DNA from: an uncultured Oscillospiraceae bacterium
GTDB taxonomy: Bacteria > Bacillota > Clostridia > Oscillospirales > Oscillospiraceae
DNA length: 9,786 nt
Assembly (NCBI GenBank): GCA_934615645.1
Contig: CAKTTR010000064.1
Location: forward strand, 1 to 9,786
Direction: 5' to 3'
The position numbers and the translations under genes were made by a program. Positions 1-6,968 of this stretch are shown here, piece by piece (the stretch's first letter is position 1; each line of letters opens with the position of its first letter). Under the pieces are notes generated by a model. The model was not told the origin of the DNA. It saw only the letters and a list, made by a program, of their open reading frames with translations, and made no database searches.

Positions 1-324
1 GACCCGGACTGCGGCTGCCATCATCACCATCACCATGGGCACGACGCCGACGAGGTCTTCACCAGCTGGGGCCGCGAGACAACGAAAAAATTCACCCAGG
101 ACGAGATCAAAAGCATCCTTGTCGCGCTGGATGACAAGGCCCAGTACGGCACGGTCCTGCGGGCCAAGGGCGTTGTCGAAGGAGAAGACGGCAGCTGGAT
201 CCACTTTGACCATGTGCCCGGCGAGGCGGATGTCCGCACCGGCTGCGCCAATGTCACCGGCCGCGTCTGCGTGATCGGCTCCAAGATCAACGAAGCCGCC
301 ATTGCCGCCCTGTTCGGCGTCTAA
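1..324 (+). CDS. CobW/COG0523-family metal GTPase, C-terminal part (5' end outside window)
   Basis: This is the last 107 codons of an open frame that enters at the left edge and stops with TAA at 322-324. The visible protein starts with a metal-binding-like stretch, Cys-Gly-Cys followed by six His, then Gly-His-Asp. It continues into a typical CobW C-terminal domain, with hallmarks GTVLRAKG, a GSWIHFDHVPGE segment, GRVCVIG and a final LFGV. The family consists of GTP-dependent metallochaperones or metal-insertion proteins, and His-rich linkers are common in its zinc, nickel and cobalt members. The GTPase domain with its P-loop and CxCC motif is expected upstream but cannot be seen. The next gene starts 11 bases downstream, with its AAGGAGG ribosome site overlapping this stop codon, so the two are very probably co-transcribed. 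Which metal it handles cannot be told from this fragment. Confidence 0.88.
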   Translation, partial: DPDCGCHHHHHHGHDADEVFTSWGRETTKKFTQDEIKSILVALDDKAQYGTVLRAKGVVEGEDGSWIHFDHVPGEADVRTGCANVTGRVCVIGSKINEAAIAALFGV

Positions 325-335
325 GGAGGCTGCGC

Positions 336-1271
336 ATGCAGATCCCTGTCTATGTCTTCACCGGGTTTATCAAATCCGGTAAGACAAAATTCATCCAGGA
401 GACGTTTGAGGACGAGCGCTTTAACGACGGCACCCGGACCCTGCTTCTGGTCTGCGAAAAGGGCCGCGAGCAGTACGACAGCTCCACCTACCCCCACGCC
501 TGCGTCTATCTCGAGCAGATCGAGCAGGAGAAGGTCACGACGGAGGAGCTGGACGCGCTGCAGAAAAAGCACCACGCCAAGCGCGTCGTCGTCGAGCTCA
601 ACGGGATGCAGCTGGTGGGCGATTTCTATCAGAAAATGCCCCAGGAGTGGGTCATCGCCCAGGAGGTCATGTTTGCCGACAGTACGACGATCCAGGCCTT
701 CAACGCCAATATGCGCAACCTCGTCGTTGATAAGCTCTCCGGCTGCGAGATGGTCGTCTTCAACCGGGTCAAAAAGGGGACGGACACCATGCCGCTGCAT
801 AAGCTGGCCCGGGCCGTCAACCGCCGGGTGGATATCGTCTACGACTTTACCGACGGCTCCACCGCCTTTGACGAGATCGAGGACCCGCTGCCCTTTGACA
901 TCAACGCCCCCGTCATCACCATCGCGGACGAGGACTATGCCCTGTTCTACCGGGATATTACGGAGGAGCCGAAGAAATACGCCGGGAAGACGGTTCAGTT
1001 TAAAGCCCAGGTCGCCAAGCTGCGCCAGCAGCGCGACGGTTACTTTGCCCCCGGCCGCTTCGTTATGACCTGCTGCGTGGAGGATATCCAGTTTATGGGC
1101 ATCCCCTGCAAGTATGACGGCAGCGCCGCCCTCAAGGCCCGGACCTGGGTCAAGGTCAAGGCCAAGGTGGCCGTCAAATTCCACGCCATCTACAAAGGCA
1201 CTGGTCCCATCCTGACCGCCCTCGAGATCACCCCCGCCGAACCAGCCCAAGAAGAAGTGGCGACATTCTAA
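336..1271 (+). CDS. CobW-like P-loop protein fused to a DUF1980/TIGR03943-like C-terminal domain
   Basis: The protein has 311 residues. The ATG at 336 is preceded by AAGGAGG at 323-329. The N-terminal half looks like a divergent CobW-type GTPase: a Walker A motif GFIKSGKT at residues 10-17, a hydrophobic strand ending VVVELNG at 84-90 (the CobW switch/Walker B position) and VFNRVK at 141-146 in the place of an NKxD guanine motif. The CxCC metal motif usual in COG0523 is not seen after the P-loop. From about residue 200 the sequence resembles the C-terminal domain of TIGR03943/DUF1980 proteins: YAGKTVQFKAQV, then a PGRFVMTCCVED segment at 239-250, then a TWVKVKAKV strand at 270-278. No signal peptide or membrane helix is visible, whereas classic TIGR03943 proteins are membrane-anchored. 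It lies directly after a canonical CobW gene, so a joint role in metal handling is plausible but inferred. The domain calls come from motif memory, not a search. Confidence 0.82.
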   Translation: MQIPVYVFTGFIKSGKTKFIQETFEDERFNDGTRTLLLVCEKGREQYDSSTYPHACVYLEQIEQEKVTTEELDALQKKHHAKRVVVELNGMQLVGDFYQKMPQEWVIAQEVMFADSTTIQAFNANMRNLVVDKLSGCEMVVFNRVKKGTDTMPLHKLARAVNRRVDIVYDFTDGSTAFDEIEDPLPFDINAPVITIADEDYALFYRDITEEPKKYAGKTVQFKAQVAKLRQQRDGYFAPGRFVMTCCVEDIQFMGIPCKYDGSAALKARTWVKVKAKVAVKFHAIYKGTGPILTALEITPAEPAQEEVATF

Positions 1272-1288
1272 GTGCATTTTAGAATCAA

Positions 1289-1332
1289 GCAATAAAAGCC
1301 CCCGCTGCAGCCGCAGCGGGGGCTTTTATTGC
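1289..1332. terminator. Bidirectional rho-independent terminator between convergent operons
   Basis: The arms 1289-1308 and 1313-1332 are perfect 20-bp inverted repeats around a 4-base loop (AGCC on the + strand). The inner stem is GC-rich (GCCCCCGCTGC). The outer stem is A-rich on one arm and T-rich on the other (AAAAGCC / GGCTTTT), so each direction yields a GC stem followed by a U-tract. It sits 17 bases after the stop of the CobW-like fusion gene and 2 bases from the pyrI stop, and so ends both convergent transcripts. Confidence 0.93.
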
Positions 1333-1334
1333 GA

Positions 1335-1751
1335 TTATTCAGCTTTCGTATCGCAGTAAATGCAGCGGTAGACGCCGTTTTCCGGGTCGGTCAGCTTGAA
1401 GACATGCTCCAATTCCTGCTCGATGGACGTGATGCACCGGGGATTCTTGCACTTGATCACGCCGGAGATCGTCTCGGGCAGCTTCGGGTGAATCTTCTTC
1501 GTGATGACGCCGTCGGTGATGATATTGACGGTGATCCGCGGGGCAATATAGCCGAGCAGGTCAAAATTCAGGTCGATGACTTCGTTGACCTTGAGAATGT
1601 CCTTCTTCTCCAGCTTGTCGCTGACGGCATTTTTGATCAGCGCGACTTCGCAGTGCATGTCGTCCAGCTTCAGGTATTTGTAGAGCTCCATGCCGCGGCC
1701 AGCCGGAATATGGTCGATGACAATGCCGTTTTTAATGGTACCAATAATCAT
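1335..1751 (-). CDS. pyrI: Aspartate carbamoyltransferase regulatory subunit PyrI
   Basis: The protein has 138 residues. It is the non-catalytic subunit that binds nucleotide effectors and assembles with PyrB trimers into the allosteric holoenzyme. The N-terminal nucleotide-binding domain is recognisable by GIVIDHIPAGRG at residues 9-20. The C-terminal zinc domain has the four conserved cysteines C101, C106, C130 and C133 (CKNPRC and CIYC), the same arrangement as the E. coli zinc site that contacts PyrB. Length is slightly shorter than E. coli PyrI (about 153). It is the last gene of the operon, starts 3 bases after the pyrB stop, and ends 2 bases before the terminator hairpin. Its base composition looks slightly less GC-rich than that of its neighbours. 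The identification is secure; effector specificity cannot be read from the sequence. Confidence 0.96.
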   Translation of the reverse strand: MIIGTIKNGIVIDHIPAGRGMELYKYLKLDDMHCEVALIKNAVSDKLEKKDILKVNEVIDLNFDLLGYIAPRITVNIITDGVITKKIHPKLPETISGVIKCKNPRCITSIEQELEHVFKLTDPENGVYRCIYCDTKAE

Positions 1752-1754
1752 TTG

Positions 1755-2672
1755 TTACGCCACCCCCAGAAGTTTCAGAATCAGTGCCATACGGATATAT
1801 TTGCCGCAGCGGACCTGCTTGAAGTAGCAGGCGCGCGGGTCCTTGTCCACCGCCACGGAGATCTCATTGACACGGGGCAGGGGATGGAGGATCGCCAGGT
1901 CCTGCTTCGCGGTCTTGAGCTTATCGGGCGTCAAAATATAGCTGTCTTTCAGGCGGATATAGTCGGCTTCGTTGAAGAAGCGCTCCCGCTGGACCCGGGT
2001 CATATAGAGGATATCCAGCTGCGGCATGGCCTCCTCCAGGCTCGTCGTCTCGACATAGTCGATGCCGTTCTTATCCAGGATCTCACTGCGGACATGCTCC
2101 GGGATACGCAGCTCCTCCGGGGAGATCAGGATGAACCGGACGCCCGGGTAGCGGCTCATGGCGGAGATGAGGGAGTGGACCGTCCGGCCAAACTTCAGGT
2201 CGCCGCAGCAGCCGATGGTCAGGTTGTCCAGATGCCCCTTCTCCCGGCGGATGGTCAGCAGGTCCGTCAGAGTCTGGGTCGGGTGGTTGTGGCCGCCGTC
2301 CCCGGCGTTGATGACCGGGATGGAGACGTTCTGCGCGGCGACAAAGGGCGCGCCCTCCTTCGGGTGCCGCATGGCGATGATATCGGCAAAGCAGGAGACC
2401 GTCCGGGCCGTGTCGGCAACGCTCTCGCCCTTGGAGACGGAGCTGCCGCTGGCGTCGGAGAAGCCGATGACGTTGCCGCCCAGCTCGTACATGGCCGCCT
2501 CAAAGCTCAGCCGTGTCCGGGTCGAGGGTTCGTAGAACAGGGTCGCCAGCTTCTTGTATTTGCACTTCTCGTGGTAGGCCTCGGGATGGGCGATGATGTC
2601 CTCCGCCGTGGCGATGAGGTCGTCGATCTCTTCCTGGGAGAGGTCACGGATGTCGATCAGGTCTTTTTTCAT
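1755..2672 (-). CDS. pyrB: Aspartate carbamoyltransferase catalytic subunit PyrB
   Basis: The protein has 305 residues, the usual length for the catalytic chain. It condenses carbamoyl phosphate with L-aspartate to carbamoyl-aspartate, the committed step of pyrimidine synthesis, in the cytoplasm. Visible motifs are the carbamoyl-phosphate loop FYEPSTRTR (STRTR at 50-54), the inter-subunit active-site loop SKGES at 80-84, HPTQ at 130-133, the aspartate-side MTRVQRER at 224-231 and HPLPR at 263-267. The ATG overlaps the pyrE stop by 4 bases (ATGA), and GGAGG at 2679-2683 lies 6 bases before it. The following pyrI indicates an allosterically regulated PyrB-PyrI enzyme of the kind known from enterobacteria and several clostridia, rather than the unregulated PyrB trimer of Bacillus. 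Confidence 0.97.
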   Translation of the reverse strand: MKKDLIDIRDLSQEEIDDLIATAEDIIAHPEAYHEKCKYKKLATLFYEPSTRTRLSFEAAMYELGGNVIGFSDASGSSVSKGESVADTARTVSCFADIIAMRHPKEGAPFVAAQNVSIPVINAGDGGHNHPTQTLTDLLTIRREKGHLDNLTIGCCGDLKFGRTVHSLISAMSRYPGVRFILISPEELRIPEHVRSEILDKNGIDYVETTSLEEAMPQLDILYMTRVQRERFFNEADYIRLKDSYILTPDKLKTAKQDLAILHPLPRVNEISVAVDKDPRACYFKQVRCGKYIRMALILKLLGVA

Positions 2673-3307
2673 TTGTTGCCTCCAATCCAGCTCTCGTCCT
2701 GCGGGCAGTCGCGGAATTTCAGCAGCCGCGCCTTGTCCGCCTCTGCGATATAATGTTCAGCCGCGGCGACCTCGACGACGGTGTCCAGGTCCGACAGGCT
2801 GACATTTTTCACGTTTGCCGCCGCCAGGCGCTCCACGCTCTTGCGCATCCCGTAGGTGAAGATGCTGGCGATGCCCAGGACCTCGGCCCCGGCCTCCCGC
2901 AGCACGTTCACGACCTCCAGAACGCTGCCGCCGGTGGAGATCAGGTCCTCGACGACGACGACCTTCTGGCCCGGGAGCAGCTTGCCCTCGATCTGGTTCT
3001 GCCGTCCGTGGTCCTTCGCGCCGGAGCGGACGTAGCCCATGGGCAGCTCCATCAGGTGCGCCGTGATGGCCGCGTGGGCGATGCCCGCGGTGCTGGTGCC
3101 CATGAGGACTTCGACGTCCGGGTAATTCTGCCGGATGATCTCCGCCAGGCCGGATTCGACGTCCAGCCGGACGGCGGGGTCCGAGAGGGTCAGGCGGTTG
3201 TCACAGTAAATGGGGCTCTTGATGCCGCTGGCCCAGATAAAGGGCTCGTCCGGCCGCAGGAATACCGCTTTGATCTTGAGAAGATCCTTTGCAATTTTTT
3301 CTTTCAT
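2669..3307 (-). CDS. pyrE: Orotate phosphoribosyltransferase PyrE
   Basis: The protein has 212 residues, matching the family. It transfers the phosphoribosyl group of PRPP to orotate, giving orotidine 5'-monophosphate. The PRPP-binding signature VVVEDLISTGGSV is at residues 117-129. The flexible catalytic loop with AKDHG lies around 97-101, and FIWASGIKSPIYCDNR at 23-38 is the typical N-terminal orotate-side region. The ATG has AAGGAGG upstream. A 47-base gap (3308-3354) separates it from pyrF, the longest spacer inside the pyr operon; I see only the ribosome site and a small GTTTT-G-AAAAC inverted repeat there, and no convincing terminator or promoter. It overlaps pyrB by 4 bases. Confidence 0.97.
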   Translation of the reverse strand: MKEKIAKDLLKIKAVFLRPDEPFIWASGIKSPIYCDNRLTLSDPAVRLDVESGLAEIIRQNYPDVEVLMGTSTAGIAHAAITAHLMELPMGYVRSGAKDHGRQNQIEGKLLPGQKVVVVEDLISTGGSVLEVVNVLREAGAEVLGIASIFTYGMRKSVERLAAANVKNVSLSDLDTVVEVAAAEHYIAEADKARLLKFRDCPQDESWIGGNK

Positions 3308-3354
3308 CCGAGTTCCTCCTTACAACGACTGCTTCTGTTTTCAAAACCGATTTC

Positions 3355-4053
3355 TTAACCGACAAATTCGCTGACGCATTTGCGCCAAGCCGCCAGCGGG
3401 TCTTCCGCTTGGGTGATGGGGCGGCCGACGACGATATAGTCCGAGCCAATTTCCTTTGCCTTCGCCGGGGTCGTGATGCGGACCTGGTCATCGGCGCTGC
3501 CGCCGGCAAAGCGGACGCCGGGGGTGACGGTCAGGAAGCTCGCCCCGCAGGCGGCGTGAATTTTCCCAGCCTCCAGCGGGGAGCAGACGACGCCGTCCAG
3601 CCCCGCGTCCCGGGCGTTTTTCGCGTAGTGCAGGACCGTCTCGTCCAGGCTGCGGGAGATGAGCAGGTCCTCCTGCATCCGGGCCTCGCTCGTCGAGGTC
3701 AGCTGCGTCACAGCAATTAGCAGCGGGCGCTGCTTGCCGGGGATCGTGAGGCCCTCCAGGGCCGCTTCCATCATGGCCTTCGTCCCGGCGGCGTGGAGAT
3801 TGACCATGTCCACCTCCAGCTGGGCCAGCACATGCATGGCCTTCTTGACGGTGTTGGGGATATCGTGCAGCTTCAGGTCCAGGAAGATCTTGTGCCCTCT
3901 GGCCTTGAGCTCCCGGCAGATGGCCGGGCCCTCAGCGTAATAGAGCTCCATGCCGATCTTGACAAAGGGGCGCTCCGCGCCGAAGCGGTCCAAAAATTCC
4001 AGTGTCTGCGCTTTGCTGCTGAAATCGCAGGCGATGATAACATCCTTACCCAT
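3355..4053 (-). CDS. pyrF: Orotidine 5'-phosphate decarboxylase PyrF
   Basis: The protein has 232 residues from the chosen start. It decarboxylates OMP to UMP, the last step of the pathway. The catalytic array is present: D10, K32 and the D59/K61/D64 set inside FLDLKLHDIPNTV. The phosphate-binding signatures TPGVR (177-181) and VGRPIT (209-214) follow. I chose the ATG at 4053: GGAGGT lies about 10 bases upstream, and the protein then begins MGKDVIIACDF, close to the usual N-terminus. The longer open frame begins at a TTG (4071) that falls inside the ribosome site itself and adds six residues without support. With this start the gene overlaps the end of pyrD by 8 bases, consistent with translational coupling. 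Confidence 0.95.
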   Translation of the reverse strand: MGKDVIIACDFSSKAQTLEFLDRFGAERPFVKIGMELYYAEGPAICRELKARGHKIFLDLKLHDIPNTVKKAMHVLAQLEVDMVNLHAAGTKAMMEAALEGLTIPGKQRPLLIAVTQLTSTSEARMQEDLLISRSLDETVLHYAKNARDAGLDGVVCSPLEAGKIHAACGASFLTVTPGVRFAGGSADDQVRITTPAKAKEIGSDYIVVGRPITQAEDPLAAWRKCVSEFVG

Positions 4054-4966
4054 GTTCGTGCGCACCTCCAATAATTTCTTTTAGCGATGAGATATGATAT
4101 GCTTCCATGACCGCCGGGAGCTCGTCGAGAATATCCCGGCAGGCGCAGGGGTTGATGAGATTTGCCGCGCCGATCTCTACAGCGGTGGCCCCGGCCAGCA
4201 TCATCTCCACGACATCCCGGGCCGAGGCGATGCCGCCCGCGCCGATGATGGGGATGGAGACGGCCTCATAGACCTGGTAGACCATCCGCACCGCCACCGG
4301 GAAGATGGCCGGGCCGGAGAAGCCGCCCATTTTATTGGCGATGACCGGCTTGCGCCGGGCAAGATCAATGCGCATGCCCAGCAGCGTATTGATGAGGCAC
4401 AGCCCGTCGGCCCCGGCGTCCTCGCAGGCGCGGGCGATGGCGGTGATGTCCGTCACATTGGGGCTGAGCTTGATATAGACCGGCTTTTTCGTCACCGCCT
4501 TCACAGCCCGGGTCACGCTGGCTGCGGCTTCTGGGCTTGTCCCGAAGGCCATGCCGCCGTTGTGGACATTGGGGCAGCTGATATTGACCTCCAGAATGCC
4601 CACCTGCTCCTGTGCGTCCATTTTCCGGCAGGTCTGGCTGTATTCCTCCAGCGAAAAGCCGCTGACATTGGCGATCACTTTTTTGTGATAGCACTGGGCA
4701 AGCTTCGGCAGCTCCCGCGCGATGACGGCGTCCACCCCCGGGTTTTGCAGGCCGACGGCGTTGATGAGCCCGCTTTTGCACTCGGCGATGCGGGGCGTCG
4801 GATTGCCGAAGCGGGCGTCTTGCGTTGTCCCCTTGATGGAGATGCTGCCCAGGCAGTTGATATCGTACCACGCGGCAAATTCATAGCCGAAGCCGAAGGT
4901 GCCGCTGGCGGGGATGATGGGGTTGTCCAGCTCCCAGCCGGAGAGATTGACCTGCAGATCTACCAT
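4046..4966 (-). CDS. pyrD: Dihydroorotate dehydrogenase class 1B, catalytic (FMN) subunit PyrD
   Basis: The protein has 306 residues, standard for class 1B. It oxidises dihydroorotate to orotate on FMN and passes electrons to the partner PyrK and on to NAD+. The active-site loop NISCPN holds the catalytic cysteine C131, which marks class 1 enzymes; class 2 enzymes use serine. Other visible elements are the N-terminal PIIPASGTFGFG (16-27), KSGLINAVGLQNPG (64-77), KLSPN (166-170), INTLLGM (192-198) and the FMN-phosphate segment IIGAGGI (240-246). There is no membrane-targeting extension, so the enzyme is cytosolic. AAGGAGGAGA at 4971-4980 precedes the ATG, and the start overlaps the end of pyrK by 7 bases. 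The adjacent pyrK confirms the 1B assignment. Confidence 0.97.
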   Translation of the reverse strand: MVDLQVNLSGWELDNPIIPASGTFGFGYEFAAWYDINCLGSISIKGTTQDARFGNPTPRIAECKSGLINAVGLQNPGVDAVIARELPKLAQCYHKKVIANVSGFSLEEYSQTCRKMDAQEQVGILEVNISCPNVHNGGMAFGTSPEAAASVTRAVKAVTKKPVYIKLSPNVTDITAIARACEDAGADGLCLINTLLGMRIDLARRKPVIANKMGGFSGPAIFPVAVRMVYQVYEAVSIPIIGAGGIASARDVVEMMLAGATAVEIGAANLINPCACRDILDELPAVMEAYHISSLKEIIGGAHEHG

Positions 4967-5688
4967 ACGATCTCCTCCTTTTCCAGCACCGGGCCGTCCC
5001 GGCAGATGCGCTTGTTGCCGTATTTCGTCTTGCAGCTGCAGCCCATGCAGGCGCCGAAGCCGCAGCCCATCCGCTCTTCAAAGCTGAACTGGCCGCTGGT
5101 CTGCGCCGCCTGGTCAACCGCCCGGAACATGGGCATGGGGCCGCAGGTATAGAAGTAGGAGTAGGCAAGGTCTGCCATGGCGTCCGTCACAAAGCCGCGG
5201 ATGCCATAGGAGCCGTCCGCCGTCGTCACCCGGACGGGGACGCCCAGGGCGGCAAATTCCGCCTCCAGGAACATTTCTTCTTTTGTATTGAACCCGAGGA
5301 TGACCGTCGGCCGCTTGCCCTCCCGCAGCAGCTTGCACAGCCCATACAGGGGCGGGATGCCGACGCCGCCGCCGATGAGCAGGGGCGCTGCGCCGCTTTT
5401 GGCGGTATCGTAGCCGTTGCCGAGGCCCGTCAGGGCGTCCAGTCTGGCGCCGGGGGCGAGCTTCGTCATGTGCAGCGTCCCTTCACCGACGGTTTTGTAG
5501 ATGATGGTCAGGCTTGTGTCATCCCAATCGTGGATGGAGATGGGCCGCCGGAGATAGAACCCGTCGAGCTGCAGGTTGAGAAACTGCCCCGGGGCGGTGA
5601 TGTCCGATGTGTCGCCCTCCAGCACCATCCGCCAGACCTGGGGGGTCAGCGGTGTGTTGGCGCGCACGGTGAGCGTTTGCTGCTTCAT
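4960..5688 (-). CDS. pyrK: Dihydroorotate dehydrogenase class 1B, electron-transfer subunit PyrK
   Basis: The protein has 242 residues. It carries FAD and a [2Fe-2S] cluster and moves electrons from PyrD to NAD+. The FAD-binding motif RRPISIHD is at 47-54, and the NAD-binding GGGVGIPPLYGL is at 107-118. TCGPMPM at 181-187 is typical of ferredoxin-NADP+ reductase-like folds. The C-terminal iron-sulfur cysteines are C209, C214, C217 and C229 within MGCGFGACMGC and RICRDGP, matching the CxxxxCxxC...C pattern of PyrK; C219 is an extra neighbour. The ATG overlaps the pyrC stop by 4 bases (ATGA), and AAGGAGG lies upstream inside the pyrC tail. It overlaps pyrD by 7 bases, as expected for subunits needed in equal amounts. 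Confidence 0.97.
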   Translation of the reverse strand: MKQQTLTVRANTPLTPQVWRMVLEGDTSDITAPGQFLNLQLDGFYLRRPISIHDWDDTSLTIIYKTVGEGTLHMTKLAPGARLDALTGLGNGYDTAKSGAAPLLIGGGVGIPPLYGLCKLLREGKRPTVILGFNTKEEMFLEAEFAALGVPVRVTTADGSYGIRGFVTDAMADLAYSYFYTCGPMPMFRAVDQAAQTSGQFSFEERMGCGFGACMGCSCKTKYGNKRICRDGPVLEKEEIVW

Positions 5689-6968
5689 TCTGGCGCTTCC
5701 TCCTTATCATCTTGCGTGCCTGACAGCTGCTGCCAGGCCGGGTCTTCCCAGGCGGTGCGGCCGCCGACGGTGGTGCGCAGGCACTTGCCGTAGACGGCCC
5801 AACCGGCAAAGGGCGTGCTGCGGCCCTGGGAGCAGAAGTCCGCCGGGTCGATGGTCCAGGCCTGGGAGAGGTCGAAGACCGTCCAGTCCTGCGGATCCTG
5901 CGCCAGGCCGAAGCGCTGCCGGGGTTTGTCGGTCAGCAGAGCCACCAGCTGCGCCAGGGGCAGGATGCCGGGGCGGACCAGCGCGGTGTAGAGGACGGGG
6001 AAGGCCGTCTCCAGCCCGACGATGCCGTTCAGGCTCCCGGCAAGGCCGCCGGATTTTTCCTCGGCGCTGTGGGGTGCGTGGTCCGTCGCAATCATGTCGA
6101 TCGTCCCGTCGCGCAGGCCGGCAAGCAGGGCCGCCCGGTCGTCGGGGCTGCGCAGGGGCGGGTTCATTTTAAAGCGCCCGTCCTCCTGGAGCATCGTCTC
6201 GTCCAGGACCAGGTAGTGGGGCGCGGTCTCGCAGGTGACGTCGATGCCGCTGGCCTTGGCCTGGCGGATGAGCTCGACGCTCTCGCGGCAGGAGATATGG
6301 CAGACATGGTAGCCGCAGCCCGTCTCGGCGGCAAGCTCCAGGTCCCGGGCGATGGGGCCCCATTCGCTTTCGCTGCAAATACCCTTGTGCCCATGGGCCT
6401 TGGCGTAAGCGCCGTCGTGAATATAGCCGCCGTGGAGCAGGCTGTTGTCCTCGCAGTGGGCGGCGATGAGCTTGCCCAGGTCCTTGGCCCGCAGCATCGC
6501 CTCCCGCATCATCGCCCGGTCCTGCACGCCACGGCCGTCGTCTGAAAAGGCCAGGACATGGGGCGCAAGCTCCGTCATGGCTGCAAGCTGCTTGCCCTGC
6601 TCGCCCATGGTGATGGTCCCGTAGGGGTGGACATGGCACACGGCGCTGCGGGCGATGGCATCCAGCTGCGGCTGCAGATGTTCTAGCGTATCTGGCACCG
6701 GATTTAGATTCGGCATGGCGCCGACGTCCGTATACCCGCCGTGGGCCGCGGCCCGGGTGCCGGAGGCGATCGTCTCTTTATAAGAAAAACCTGGCTCCCG
6801 CAGATGGACATGCACATCAGCAAAGCCAGGAAATAAATAACAATGATGCAATTCTGCAGCAGCTGCCGCGCCGCTAGAAACACGGATACTGCCGCCGGAA
6901 AAAGAGACTGCCTTACGTTTGATCTTGCCGTCTTCGTAGACGTTCAGTTCTCTCAGTAAATCGCGCAA
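5685..6968 (-). CDS. pyrC: Dihydroorotase PyrC (class I type), TTG start
   Basis: The protein has 427 residues, the length of Bacillus-type dihydroorotases rather than the shorter E. coli type. It cyclises carbamoyl-aspartate to dihydroorotate. Metal and active-site elements visible are DVHVHLREPG (51-60, H53 and H55), FSDDGRGV (141-148, with the Asp that bridges zinc ions in Bacillus-type enzymes), AHCED (170-174), CHIS (223-226) and ATDHAPHS (294-301, catalytic Asp296). The start is TTG at 6966-6968. GAGGAGGG at 6975-6982 places GGAGG 7 bases before it, and no ATG competes nearby. It is the first gene of the pyr operon, about 80 bases after the predicted transcription start. The N-terminal 30 residues are less conserved than the core. 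Confidence 0.96.
   Translation of the reverse strand: MRDLLRELNVYEDGKIKRKAVSFSGGSIRVSSGAAAAAELHHCYLFPGFADVHVHLREPGFSYKETIASGTRAAAHGGYTDVGAMPNLNPVPDTLEHLQPQLDAIARSAVCHVHPYGTITMGEQGKQLAAMTELAPHVLAFSDDGRGVQDRAMMREAMLRAKDLGKLIAAHCEDNSLLHGGYIHDGAYAKAHGHKGICSESEWGPIARDLELAAETGCGYHVCHISCRESVELIRQAKASGIDVTCETAPHYLVLDETMLQEDGRFKMNPPLRSPDDRAALLAGLRDGTIDMIATDHAPHSAEEKSGGLAGSLNGIVGLETAFPVLYTALVRPGILPLAQLVALLTDKPRQRFGLAQDPQDWTVFDLSQAWTIDPADFCSQGRSTPFAGWAVYGKCLRTTVGGRTAWEDPAWQQLSGTQDDKEEAPE

Noticed and set aside
19..36. Six consecutive His codons that could suggest an engineered His tag
   Set aside because: They lie in frame within a natural CobW-family protein, before its conserved C-terminal domain; His-rich linkers are normal in this family.
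321..1292. 323-codon - strand open frame opposite the CobW-like fusion gene
   Set aside because: It runs through the terminator arm, has repetitive Asp/Leu/Gly/Val-rich composition typical of antisense frames, and the + strand frame carries clear family motifs with a good ribosome site.
1329..2753. Long + strand open frame of 474 codons opposite pyrI and pyrB
   Set aside because: It is a shadow of the GC-rich codon usage of two securely identified genes, crosses their boundary, and has no recognisable motif.
4054..4071. Six-residue N-terminal extension of PyrF from a TTG at 4071
   Set aside because: The TTG lies within the GGAGG ribosome site that serves the ATG at 4053, and the shorter form matches the usual PyrF N-terminus.
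4094..5152. 352-codon + strand open frame opposite pyrD and pyrK
   Set aside because: The opposite strand encodes two unmistakable conserved proteins; this frame has no family resemblance and is an antisense shadow.
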